In this document: positions 34,091 through 41,958 of the stretch, piece after piece
Layout of the letters: each line of letters opens with the position of its first letter
Position numbering within the stretch: position 1 is the stretch's first letter
From: CAYTED01 sp964537075
Lineage (GTDB): Bacteria > Patescibacteriota > Minisyncoccia > Moranbacterales > UBA1568
Reading direction: 5' to 3'
DNA length: 64,000 nt
Assembly: GCA_964537075.1 (NCBI GenBank)
Contig: CAZIBB010000001.1
Location: forward strand, 38,145 to 102,144
Program-made: the position numbers and the translations under genes
The notes under the pieces: model-generated
Told to the model about the DNA's origin: nothing
Databases searched by the model: none
Seen by the model: the letters and a program-made list of their open reading frames with translations, nothing else

Positions 34091-35425
34091 ATGAATCCGG
34101 GAATTTTCAAAGCCTATGACATGCGCGGTATTTATCCGACCGACCTCGACGAACATGACGCGTACGATATCGGACGCGCCTTCGTCCTCCATTTTCGTCC
34201 GAAAAAAATAGCCGTGGGACAGGATATCCGCCGTTCGAGTCAAAGTCTCTTCGAGGCTTTCATCCGCGGTGTCACGGAAAGCGGTGTGGATGTCCTCGAT
34301 CTCGGTCTCACCTCGACACCGATGGTCTATTTCGCGGCCGGGACGCTCGATGTCGATGCCGTCGTCGCGATCACTGCATCGCATAATCCCCCGCAATGGA
34401 ATGGTATGAAGTTCGCCCTGCGCGGCGCTATTCCGGTCGGGGAAACAACCGGGCTCTCCGATATTCGCGACCTCGCTCTCGAAGGAAAATATCTCGCGTC
34501 CGAAATGGTCGGCATGGTCGCCTCGCATAATATCAAAAACGACTATATTAATTATTTCACTTCCTTCGCCGATTTCCAAGGGAAAAAATTCACGATCGCC
34601 GTCGATACCGCTAATGCGATGGGAGTGCTTGAACTCGACATGTATCGGAAATTTCCAGAAGAACTGAACATGGTAAATATCTACGATGATCTTTCACATC
34701 CCTTCGAATGCCATGAAGCGAATCCACTCAAACTCGAAACCCTTGCGGAAATCCAAGCAAAGGTTCGTGAAGTGAATGCTGATCTCGGCATCTGTTACGA
34801 TGGCGATGCGGATCGTGTCGGCTTTATCGATGAAACAGGAGTGATCATCCCGATGGATCTCATTACCGGGCTTCTCGGAAAAAGCGTTCTCGAACGGAAT
34901 CCAGGTGCCACCATACTCTACGATCTCCGCTCCTCCCGTGCAGTAAAAGAGGTAATCGAAGAGAACGGCGGCGTCGCGCTCGAGTGCCAAGTCGGACATG
35001 CCAATATCAAAAAACAAATGCGCGAAACGGGTGCCATCTTTGCTGGCGAACTCTCCGGACACTATTATTTCAAAGAAAATTCCTTCGCGGAATCAAGCAC
35101 CCTCGCTGCGATCTATCTCCTTAATCTCATGGCCAAGACCGGAAAGAAGATATCCGAACTCGCGCTCGATCTCCGTCGCTACGCCCACTCAGGAGAAATC
35201 AATAGCGTTGTGGCGAATAAAGACGCTGTCATCGCGACACTCAAAGAAAAATACGCCGATGGCATCATCACCGAACTCGACGGCGTGAAAATAGATTACC
35301 CCGACTGGTGGTTCAATGTCCGCCCTTCCAATACCGAGCCGGTACTGCGGCTCAATCTCGAAGCGAAGACGAAAGAGCAGATGAAAATGAAACAGACTGA
35401 ATTACTCGCTCTTATCCGGGGGTGA
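34091..35425 (+). CDS. manB: Phosphomannomutase/phosphoglucomutase
   Basis: Alpha-D-phosphohexomutase that interconverts the 1- and 6-phosphates of mannose or glucose, supplying GDP-mannose or, through glucose-1-phosphate, the GalU and RmlA reactions encoded at 4.7-6.4 kb. The 444-aa protein (from the ATG at 34091) shows FKAYDMRGIYP, the phosphoserine loop VAITASHNPPQWNG, the metal-binding loop DGDADRVGFID, the sugar-binding GELSGHYYF and the phosphate-binding RPSNTEPVLRLN, so all four active-site loops are intact. An ATG at 34043 would add 16 residues with no support from the family. It follows the unknown 179-aa gene in the same unit. Confidence 0.96.
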   Translation: MNPGIFKAYDMRGIYPTDLDEHDAYDIGRAFVLHFRPKKIAVGQDIRRSSQSLFEAFIRGVTESGVDVLDLGLTSTPMVYFAAGTLDVDAVVAITASHNPPQWNGMKFALRGAIPVGETTGLSDIRDLALEGKYLASEMVGMVASHNIKNDYINYFTSFADFQGKKFTIAVDTANAMGVLELDMYRKFPEELNMVNIYDDLSHPFECHEANPLKLETLAEIQAKVREVNADLGICYDGDADRVGFIDETGVIIPMDLITGLLGKSVLERNPGATILYDLRSSRAVKEVIEENGGVALECQVGHANIKKQMRETGAIFAGELSGHYYFKENSFAESSTLAAIYLLNLMAKTGKKISELALDLRRYAHSGEINSVVANKDAVIATLKEKYADGIITELDGVKIDYPDWWFNVRPSNTEPVLRLNLEAKTKEQMKMKQTELLALIRG

Positions 35426-35454
35426 TTGACGAGTATTCAAAGGAGCGATATACT
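35426..35454 (+). promoter_or_regulatory. Sigma-70-type promoter after manB
   Basis: TTGACG (35426-35431), exactly 17 bases, TATACT (35449-35454). It begins right after the manB stop and would start transcription near 35461, one base before an ATG. Confidence 0.78.
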
Positions 35455-35461
35455 GATTTCA

Positions 35462-35515
35462 ATGAATACTCATGATTTGAAGAAAAAAGCAGCAGAAGCG
35501 AAACGAAACGGTTGA
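35462..35515 (+). CDS. Possible 17-codon leader peptide (leaderless)
   Basis: ATG at the predicted transcription start opens MNTHDLKKKAAEAKRNG and a stop. It is lysine- and alanine-rich. It ends two bases before the terminator-like hairpin at 35517-35540, which is how attenuator peptides are arranged. Alternatively the 80-base transcript is a small noncoding RNA. No conservation evidence is available here, so the call is tentative. Confidence 0.35.
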   Translation: MNTHDLKKKAAEAKRNG

Positions 35516-35516
35516 A

Positions 35517-35540
35517 ACCGCCCTCTGGGGTGGTTTTTTT
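35517..35540 (+). terminator. Terminator or attenuator hairpin
   Basis: ACCGCCC (35517-35523) pairs with GGGTGGT (35528-35534) including one G-T pair, then T6-T7. It would end the short transcript from 35461 or, if bypassed, regulate the 70-aa gene downstream. Confidence 0.75.
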
Positions 35541-35577
35541 CTAGTCCTTTAAACTTCAAGGAAGAGGAGTAATCATC

Positions 35578-35790
35578 ATGGGAAACATTCATCCCTCAGA
35601 CACAGTATCTCTGAACAATATCCCTTGTCCGATCATGCCGAGCGAACACCCAAACAGGTACTGCGATTGCCCGCGCGCTCTTCTCGGGTTTTCAGGAAAC
35701 TGTCATGCCTCCGGCGAATGCAAGGTCATCACACTCGTTCCCGGAGCCAGAGAAGAAGCGATCCGATTCACGGATCGGCACAGTTACTGA
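35578..35790 (+). CDS. Cysteine-containing 70-aa protein
   Basis: Small unrecognised protein, 70 aa, with five cysteines: NIPCPIMPSE, then RYCDCPRALLG, NCHASGEC. The spacing CxC-x10-C-x5-C could bind zinc or form disulfides, but it matches no family I know. Support for the gene: a strong AAGGAAGAGGAG ribosome-binding region 9-20 bases before the ATG, a promoter and attenuator-like hairpin upstream, and a perfect terminator 18 bases after the stop. It therefore makes a compact, self-contained transcription unit between manB and rlmN. Confidence 0.68.
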   Translation: MGNIHPSDTVSLNNIPCPIMPSEHPNRYCDCPRALLGFSGNCHASGECKVITLVPGAREEAIRFTDRHSY

Positions 35791-35807
35791 TTCAGATTCA
35801 GACACCT

Positions 35808-35836
35808 GACCAAGGAACTCCTTGGTCTGTTTTTTT
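35808..35836 (+). terminator. Intrinsic terminator of the 70-aa gene
   Basis: GACCAAGG (35808-35815) and CCTTGGTC (35820-35827) form a perfect 8-bp stem with a four-base loop, followed by T7. Confidence 0.88.
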
Positions 35837-35837
35837 C

Positions 35838-36893
35838 TTATATGTTCTTTGCTCCTTGTTCCTTGTTCATTGTGATGAGTTGTCCGCAGGCGGCGGCAAT
35901 ATCGTTTCCCATGGCGCGCCGTCGCGTCACATCGACACCCCGCTCTTGCAATATTTCCTGAAATTTCGTTACGTGCTCCTCATCGCTTTTATGATACGTG
36001 CTCGCGGTCGTGTTATACGGGATGAGATTTACCTTCACTTTTCCGATACCGTTCGCGAAACGGGCAAGCTCCAGAGCGCTCGCCTCGGTATCATTTACTC
36101 CTTCGAGAAGAATATATTCGAGCGTCAGGTGCCGCCTCGCCTCAGGGAATTTCTCGAAATAATTCTTCGTCCAAGCAGAAAGTTTTTGCAAAAATTCTGG
36201 GTATGATGTCGGCATCATCTCCTGACGCAACAACGCATTGGCCGAATGGAGCGATATCGCGAGCCGTACCGGCGGCCATGTCGTATCATTGAGGAGCATC
36301 TGAAGCATCGGAATAAGCCCGACTGTCGACACGGTGATCTTCGTCGGTCCGATATCGGTATGTGTGAGAATAGTCTCTATGGCAGCTTTCACATTTTCGT
36401 AATTGGCAAGCGGTTCCCCCATACCCATAAAAACGATATTACTCACTCGATCATGTTCATTCTTCAAGGCAGCCAGACGATATGCCCAAAATCGGTACTG
36501 ATCAATAATCTCGTCTTCGCTTAAATTTCGACTCAATCCCATTTTTCCGGTTGCGCAAAACGTGCACGCCATGGCACATCCTACCTGAGAGGAAACACAG
36601 ATAGTCCGGTATCCACGGGCATTTCGCATCAGTACCGTCTCGATACGCGCCCCATCGGACAAGCTGAGTACCGCTTTTTCAGTATCACCATTATAACTTT
36701 TCAATACCATCACTTCCTGCGTCGAAAGAAACGGCAGAGCCGCCATCAATGATTCCCTCATATCTTTCGAGAGTGAGGTCATCACTTCGAAGGAACCGAG
36801 ATTCGGGTCAAACAGCCCCTGCTTAAACTGACGCCATCGGAAAGCTGGGGCATCGGGAAATAACTCCGAAAAGATTTTTTTTCTCATTTCCAT
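35838..36893 (-). CDS. rlmN: 23S rRNA (adenine-2503-C2)-methyltransferase
   Basis: Radical-SAM enzyme that methylates C2 of A2503 in 23S rRNA and A37 in some tRNAs. The 351-aa protein shows FRWRQFKQGLFDP near the start, VCVSSQVGCAMACTFCATGK with the CxxxCxxC cluster motif, NIVFMGMGEPLANYENV, KITVSTVGLIPMLQ, LAISLHSANALLRQEMMP and GVNDTEASALELARFANG; a C-terminal cysteine (AAACGQL) provides the second catalytic Cys. Length and motifs are complete. The N-terminus used here (MEMRKKIFSELFPDAP) is short but typical. It is convergent with the 70-aa gene and appears monocistronic. Confidence 0.97.
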   Translation of the reverse strand: MEMRKKIFSELFPDAPAFRWRQFKQGLFDPNLGSFEVMTSLSKDMRESLMAALPFLSTQEVMVLKSYNGDTEKAVLSLSDGARIETVLMRNARGYRTICVSSQVGCAMACTFCATGKMGLSRNLSEDEIIDQYRFWAYRLAALKNEHDRVSNIVFMGMGEPLANYENVKAAIETILTHTDIGPTKITVSTVGLIPMLQMLLNDTTWPPVRLAISLHSANALLRQEMMPTSYPEFLQKLSAWTKNYFEKFPEARRHLTLEYILLEGVNDTEASALELARFANGIGKVKVNLIPYNTTASTYHKSDEEHVTKFQEILQERGVDVTRRRAMGNDIAAACGQLITMNKEQGAKNI

Positions 36894-36944
36894 AGCCCCT
36901 GATACTACACGACTAATCAGGAGCGGTCAACCGTTACGAGCAGA

Positions 36945-37265
36945 CTACTGCGCATAGAAAATATCCCGATATTCCCTCTTTTCTTCAAAAGCCTTTTCCT
37001 TCGCTGATATTTCTTTCAAGGTATTCATAAATTTCTCTTCCTTGAAATTCGTTTCTTTCGCATGTTCGTCCAGATAGGAGCGCTTCTCTTCGTCCGTCCA
37101 ATGAAACTGGTATACCGCCTGTTTCCAAAACAAAATGCCGAAAGATGCCGTCACGATCATCAGGAAGAAAAAGAGATACCGATGAGAAAAATACCACATC
37201 AAAATCAGCCGATGCAGCATGTCCCGCACGGTCACCTTCCTTATTTTTTTACCGAATATATTCAT
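36945..37265 (-). CDS. Small bitopic membrane protein at the end of the pilus operon
   Basis: Unrecognised 106-aa protein: a basic N-terminus (MNIFGKKIRKVTVRDMLHR), one membrane helix (YLFFFLMIVTASFGILFW, residues 30-47), and a highly charged extracytoplasmic or periplasmic helix rich in lysine and glutamate (EEKRSYLDEHAKETNFKEEK and onward), probably a coiled coil. This layout resembles PilO/PilP-type accessory proteins of pilus machines, and it lies directly downstream of pilO, separated only by repeat A3. Whether A3 blocks or permits read-through decides if it belongs to the operon. Function unknown. Confidence 0.7.
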   Translation of the reverse strand: MNIFGKKIRKVTVRDMLHRLILMWYFSHRYLFFFLMIVTASFGILFWKQAVYQFHWTDEEKRSYLDEHAKETNFKEEKFMNTLKEISAKEKAFEEKREYRDIFYAQ

Positions 37266-37278
37266 AGTCTTTCCTCTT

Positions 37279-37459
37279 AGAGCCTGTTGAAAAATCCACC
37301 GCCTGTCAAAAAAGATATGCTTGTCGGCTTACATTCCAGAATTTCGGCTGCAAACCCCTCAAAGCTCGTCGGAATATCCCGATATTCCTCCTCACTTTTC
37401 ACGGTTTTCGCTCGAAATTCTGGAATGTAACGCTCGACATGGCTTTTTCAACAGGCTCT
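37279..37459. repeat. Palindromic element family A, copy A3
   Basis: 181 bp with perfect inverted ends AGAGCCTGTTGAAAAA (37279-37294) and its complement (37444-37459). Second stem TTACATTCCAGAATTTCG against CGAAATTCTGGAATGTAA, fully complementary although different from A2. Central hairpin GGAATATC/GATATTCC. The right end coincides with the pilO stop codon: the TAA at 37461-37459 uses the first element base. Confidence 0.95.
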
Positions 37460-38175
37460 TAATCCTTGGTATAGACGACGATACTGAAAAAAGCTTGTAC
37501 TAATTTTTTCGCGACCGGTTGCTCCGAAACGGAAGCAGTACCATCTGAAAATATCGGGTTATTGGTTACAAACGCACTGCCGCGCGACACGCCAGAATCA
37601 CTTGGTTCCCATTGCCGTATATCAAGCGACACCACATCGATCGAATAAGACAATGACTCCAACTGATGCAAGAATTGAGCTACCTTCGCATACTCTCCCC
37701 GAACATCGAGGCGAAGCGACATATACTGATCAAACGGCAGATTCTTGAGAATACTTTCGTCTTTCTTCTTTTCCGTATTACTACTGCTTTCATCACTTAA
37801 TTTGTCGGCATTTTTTGGGGCGGTGACCTTGTTCTTCAGCGCCTGATCCTGATTCGTGATACTAATCTCCACATCATTACCATGAGCCAATAATTCGATA
37901 CTTTCGATAAACGGTACCACCTGATCATGACTGACCAAGGTATCGAATTTCCCCTCGTCCTGAAGGATAAGGTCATACTGTTCCCTCAATTGCGGCAGTT
38001 CTTTCACTCGGTTCTCTTTGCTTTCTTGCAAGGCATGATTCGCTTCGATGGTATTCGCCTTCTCAACGATCAGTCTCTGAAAAGGGAAAATACCCCACTG
38101 GAAAAGAGCCGCAAAGAGAAGGAATGCCGTGGCAATGATTCCCAAGGGGATCCACTTGTGTATGGATGAGTTCAT
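37459..38175 (-). CDS. pilO: PilO-like pilus alignment protein
   Basis: Bitopic inner-membrane protein of the type IV pilus alignment complex, 238 aa. One helix near the N-terminus (WIPLGIIATAFLLFAALFQW), a coiled coil (VEKANTIEANHALQESKENR), and a C-terminal ferredoxin-like region (FDQYMSLRLDVRGEYAKVAQFLHQLESLSYSIDVVSLDIRQW), the pattern of PilO, where this last part dimerises with PilN. A serine/lysine-rich insertion near residues 110-140 (DKLSDESSSNTEKKKDESI) is not seen in standard PilO. It lies 4 bp after pilN. Its stop codon is made at the junction with repeat A3, so the original C-terminus might have been slightly longer. Confidence 0.85.
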   Translation of the reverse strand: MNSSIHKWIPLGIIATAFLLFAALFQWGIFPFQRLIVEKANTIEANHALQESKENRVKELPQLREQYDLILQDEGKFDTLVSHDQVVPFIESIELLAHGNDVEISITNQDQALKNKVTAPKNADKLSDESSSNTEKKKDESILKNLPFDQYMSLRLDVRGEYAKVAQFLHQLESLSYSIDVVSLDIRQWEPSDSGVSRGSAFVTNNPIFSDGTASVSEQPVAKKLVQAFFSIVVYTKD

Positions 38176-38179
38176 AGGT

Positions 38180-38728
38180 TTACTGAATACATTCTTTTTT
38201 CACTGAAAAACCGATCTGGAAAACGATATCCTTCGGCGACAGCCAAGTGGAAGGAGGGATATCGATGGCGGTAAAACACGATTCCTTATTCAGATTCTTT
38301 TCGAGTAAAACAATATCGTTCCGATCGCCCGCCTTTCCGGAAAAATCAACCTCATAATCCTTGGTCGCCACACTGGAAAGAATCACTCCGGGAGGGAGCG
38401 CCTGCTCCAACTTGATCAATAATTCCGTAAAATGAAAATGTTCCTGATTCAGACGGGCGACTATATCCACCTTTCTGTTCACCTCCTGAAACTTCGCTTC
38501 GCTTTCAGCAAGCATTTTCCGATTCGCGTCCAACTCCATCTGTCTTGTCGTGTCCTGAAAAGATGTTTCACTATACTGCAGGGAGAAAAACGCCCCCGTA
38601 AGGATCACTATATACAGACCCAAGAAGAACAAAAGCATCAGCATCTGAGAGAATACGAACCGGGACCGTACCCTCTCTTTCAGGTACAGCTTTTTGTTTT
38701 CCGGCAACAAATTAAGCAAGATATTCAT
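38180..38728 (-). CDS. pilN: PilN-like pilus assembly protein
   Basis: Partner of PilM and PilO in the inner-membrane alignment complex, 182 aa. The N-terminus holds the PilN-type peptide that binds PilM (MNILLNLLPENKKLYL, equivalent to the INLLP motif), then one membrane helix (MLMLLFFLGLYIVILTGAFF), a coiled coil and a short alpha/beta domain (LEQALPPGVILSSVATKDYE). This agrees well with PilN despite low overall similarity. It overlaps pilM by 17 bases and precedes pilO by 4, consistent with a tightly coupled MNO block. Confidence 0.9.
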   Translation of the reverse strand: MNILLNLLPENKKLYLKERVRSRFVFSQMLMLLFFLGLYIVILTGAFFSLQYSETSFQDTTRQMELDANRKMLAESEAKFQEVNRKVDIVARLNQEHFHFTELLIKLEQALPPGVILSSVATKDYEVDFSGKAGDRNDIVLLEKNLNKESCFTAIDIPPSTWLSPKDIVFQIGFSVKKECIQ

Positions 38729-39815
38729 ATTCTTCTATATTGGGGATGGCGAGGCCGATAGCGGTCGAGTATTGTACGGAATGGTTTCGATCGATCGGGG
38801 GGATATTGTCACCCATCCTGACATTCACCCAGGGATCGCCGAGCGTCACCGTCTTTCCGAGTTTCCAGGTCAGATACGGGATGAGCCCTTTCATATTCGC
38901 TCCGCCACCGCAGAGCATGATGGAATCGACCCGTGATGAATACTGCAGATTCTCCAGATAAAATTCGATGGATCGCTCCATCTCGCTCGCCAGATTATCC
39001 AGAATAGGATGAGCCGCGCAAAAGACGGGATTCTCATCGGTAAAAGAGCCGATGCCTTGTGAAAGCTTTATCTTTTCGGCCTCTTCGAAAGAAATGTGCA
39101 TTTCTTTCGAAATCGCATCGGTGATCGCTTGGGACGACAACGGAATACTCGACGTGAAGCAGGGAATATTTCCGAGACAGACGAAAAAGCTCGTCCGTCG
39201 ATCCCCAATATCGACGATGATGGTTGTTTTCTGCAGGTCCTCCGTATTGGAAAGAAGGCTTCGCGCCTGCGCGACGGCCTCGGTCTCCATCCCCACCACC
39301 TCGAGTCCGGCACGCTCTACGACATCATAAAACGTATCGACGACATTCCGCGCGACGGCCACCACCAGCACAAATGTCTTCTCTTTCGATCGATCATGAA
39401 ACACCTCATCGGAAAGCACCTGCCAATCATAATATACCTGTTCAAGAGCAAGCGGAATATTCGCTTCTATTTCCCATTTGATCGCCTCCTCGACTTCCGA
39501 TTCGGGCATATGCGGCAACGCGATGATACGCAAAAACGCTTTCGTCTCAGGAAGAGAGCAGACAACTTTCTTCGTCTTGATTTTTCCCGGCTTCCCCTGC
39601 TCGGAAAGTTTCCGGATAGCCGCGATCACCACCGCCTCATCCCGGATCTCGCCATCCATCACCGCGCCATTCGGAAATGATACCGAAGCATAAGACCGGA
39701 AGACATGCTTCCCACCTTCCTCTTCGATCCATACCCCCTTCACCGACAAGTCGCTCAAATCGAGCCCGAACGGTCGTGGGAAGAAATTGATGATTTTTTT
39801 CTGGAATAACCCCAT
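38712..39815 (-). CDS. pilM: PilM-like actin-fold ATPase
   Basis: Cytoplasmic actin-like protein that binds PilN and links the pilus base to its motor, 367 aa. Visible features: FGLDLSDLSVKGVWIEEEGG (phosphate 1), AIRKLSEQGKPGKIKTKK, the CSLPETKAFLRIIALPHMP segment with EVEEAIKWEIEANIPLALEQ, which is diagnostic for PilM, TTIIVDIGDRRTSFFVC (phosphate 2) and IMLCGGGANMKGLIPYL (adenosine loop). Length and motifs are complete. It starts the pilMNO group, 48 bp after the PilX-like gene. Confidence 0.93.
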   Translation of the reverse strand: MGLFQKKIINFFPRPFGLDLSDLSVKGVWIEEEGGKHVFRSYASVSFPNGAVMDGEIRDEAVVIAAIRKLSEQGKPGKIKTKKVVCSLPETKAFLRIIALPHMPESEVEEAIKWEIEANIPLALEQVYYDWQVLSDEVFHDRSKEKTFVLVVAVARNVVDTFYDVVERAGLEVVGMETEAVAQARSLLSNTEDLQKTTIIVDIGDRRTSFFVCLGNIPCFTSSIPLSSQAITDAISKEMHISFEEAEKIKLSQGIGSFTDENPVFCAAHPILDNLASEMERSIEFYLENLQYSSRVDSIMLCGGGANMKGLIPYLTWKLGKTVTLGDPWVNVRMGDNIPPIDRNHSVQYSTAIGLAIPNIEEYEYLA

Positions 39816-39862
39816 GTTTTTTATTTTCTTTTTCCTCTGACTATTTTACCACACATCATCAA

Positions 39863-41341
39863 TTATAACTCTTCCCAAAGATCGATCTTATACTGCGACC
39901 CTGTCGGAAAATATGGCGGTGGACAATACAAAAGATTGTTGTCATAATTTATCACGCGGTTTATATAGCCGGAAACATGATTCCCGGTGGCGATATCACT
40001 CCATGCAAATCCGTATCGCTGATTACTCGAAAGCGCTCCGAAGAGCGTGATAGTCGTTTTGATATTCGTACCGGATCCGCCCACATACTGCAGCCGACCG
40101 ACTCGACCCCTCTGCGCTATGAGCGCCCCATCGATGTACAAATTATCATTGCTATTCTTATATATCTCTATGTCTTGCTGTCCGACAATCCCGATCATCT
40201 CATCGCAATTATAATTCGTATATCGGATATCCCTCCCGATATACACGCTCTTATACGCGCTCGATTGGAGATTCGCCGCGACGACCGTAATTCGTTTATT
40301 ATTGACCGTTCCTTCCAACCATACGTTGTTCTCGACGAAAATCGCCCCGTTGTTCACGATGGGATAATTCTGCACGCATGCTCCTGCACAAGTGGTGCAT
40401 GATCCGTTACCGGAAACCCTGTCATATTTGTCTATTTGATTGATGGAACCCGTGACACTTTGTACTCTGCAGACATCATATGTCCCATTTGTCTTGAGGA
40501 TGATATGCCTCCCCTGTCCGGTTGCATCGAAATATTTCCCTCTTCCCGCTTGCGCCTCGCTTTTCATGAGACTGAGATCTCCGAGTATGCCATTGAAATC
40601 CACCGGTGATACTGGAAAGGATCTCCCTGCCTCAAAGACATCCGTACGTTCGGGAACTGCGCTCGGTGGCGTCTCAGCAGGACGCACGGAAACCGTAATA
40701 CCAGTCGCCGGCGGTACGTTCTTGTGCGTATGCACGCCGAACTCATTGACACCATTATGATCCGAATCATCATACACATCGACCGAACTTGTCACGAGAT
40801 TATGCGCCAAACCATCAACCCGAATACCATTATTGGAGTGCATCGGTCCGAAAATCTCCGTTCCTACTCCGATTCGCACCTTCTCATTGCTCATTATGGC
40901 GTTTTCACTCCATGACGGCTTCCGCAAACGCACCTTGATCTTCCGTTTCAATTCCGAATTTGCAGTCGTCCATCCAGTTGATTCAACGGAAATAATCGTT
41001 TGACTCGGATCTGGCGGAATGACGACAACCGAATATACTCCATTCGAAAAAGCCCCCTCATACGCATCATGTACACCGAGCGGATACGGGCTGGTGTTTG
41101 CCCAAAATGCCTGCACCTGACTCGCCGTCCGACCGTCAAGCTGATGTGCGAGATACCATTTATAAAAATGAACACCAGCTTCCGCTATCTGCAGCGCCTG
41201 TTCCTTGTCATCCTGCTTGAGACTGTACTGCAACTGAGAGACGATAAAACCGACGATGGATGACAAAAGAATCATCACGATTGTCATGATAGTAAGCGCA
41301 TACGCGATAGCAGAACCTCTCAATCGTTTCATAGAATTCAA
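39863..41341 (-). CDS. PilX-like pilus protein with extracellular beta-rich region
   Basis: Protein of 492 aa with an N-terminal type IV pilin-like helix (AIAYALTIMTIVMILLSSIVGFIV) preceded by basic residues, followed by EQALQIAEAGVHFYKWYL, the segment characteristic of PilX N-terminal and PulG-like accessory proteins (A-x-x-A-E-A-G). The rest, about 430 residues, is rich in Ser, Thr, Asn and Gly with many beta-strand-like patterns and paired cysteines (SGNGSCTTCAGACVQNY, NYNCDEMIG), suggesting an extracellular adhesive or structural domain. No canonical G|F cleavage site is evident. It overlaps the upstream prepilin by four bases (ATGA). Possibly a minor tip component; function not established. 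Confidence 0.82.
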   Translation of the reverse strand: MNSMKRLRGSAIAYALTIMTIVMILLSSIVGFIVSQLQYSLKQDDKEQALQIAEAGVHFYKWYLAHQLDGRTASQVQAFWANTSPYPLGVHDAYEGAFSNGVYSVVVIPPDPSQTIISVESTGWTTANSELKRKIKVRLRKPSWSENAIMSNEKVRIGVGTEIFGPMHSNNGIRVDGLAHNLVTSSVDVYDDSDHNGVNEFGVHTHKNVPPATGITVSVRPAETPPSAVPERTDVFEAGRSFPVSPVDFNGILGDLSLMKSEAQAGRGKYFDATGQGRHIILKTNGTYDVCRVQSVTGSINQIDKYDRVSGNGSCTTCAGACVQNYPIVNNGAIFVENNVWLEGTVNNKRITVVAANLQSSAYKSVYIGRDIRYTNYNCDEMIGIVGQQDIEIYKNSNDNLYIDGALIAQRGRVGRLQYVGGSGTNIKTTITLFGALSSNQRYGFAWSDIATGNHVSGYINRVINYDNNLLYCPPPYFPTGSQYKIDLWEEL

Positions 41342-41958
41342 TTATCATTCAAATTCCGAAGCTCAGCAAAAGACTCGATATTGATGAAGTCCGGAGCGTG
41401 GTTCGGATCGATATTTATCATCAAATGCACCTTAACCAATCGAACATTCGATATCGCTACCGGTGTGACGAGCGGGGTATCCGCAGGGTAATCAGCATTA
41501 TAATAATAAAATATCGGATCACTCTCGGTATTGACGACTGAAGTGGAAATGATATCCGTCGTCTCGTCTCCGCTTGGATAGGTGACGGGCGTTCCCGACG
41601 TCGGATTCGTGATTCCACGATACAAGGTACTCCCCGAAAGATAATAGTGTACCCGCTCGGTTATATTGTCCCTATCGATATCCAGATATACCTTCAGATC
41701 AAAATCATCACCCGACTCCACCGGATAATCACCATTGTCCGCCTGTCGCGTCCTGCGAATTTCCTTCACAACCTGATTGACACCGCGAGAGGCTATAAGC
41801 GAGGCATTCCCCATCTCGATGATAAACTTATTGCTCTCCCAACTGCGAAGAAAAAGTATGGTCATCGCCTCCATACCGATAGTCACTATGGCGATGGCCA
41901 TAATCATCTCTATGAGGGACATCCCTTTTTTTGTCTGTGTTCTCTTCATATCTTTCAA
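41338..41958 (-). CDS. Type IV prepilin-like protein (GspJ/PilW-like)
   Basis: Prepilin of 206 aa. A basic leader (MKDMKRTQTKKG) is cut by prepilin peptidase before MSLIEMIMAIAIVTIGMEAM, where the glutamate at +5 and the hydrophobic helix are conserved; methionine replaces the usual phenylalanine at +1. The periplasmic part contains EIRRTRQADNGDYPVES and a long region of strand-like segments, comparable to minor pseudopilins. It sits between another prepilin (4-base overlap upstream) and the PilX-like gene (4-base overlap downstream), so all three are translationally coupled. No peptidase gene (pilD) is in the window. Confidence 0.88.
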   Translation of the reverse strand: MKDMKRTQTKKGMSLIEMIMAIAIVTIGMEAMTILFLRSWESNKFIIEMGNASLIASRGVNQVVKEIRRTRQADNGDYPVESGDDFDLKVYLDIDRDNITERVHYYLSGSTLYRGITNPTSGTPVTYPSGDETTDIISTSVVNTESDPIFYYYNADYPADTPLVTPVAISNVRLVKVHLMINIDPNHAPDFINIESFAELRNLNDN

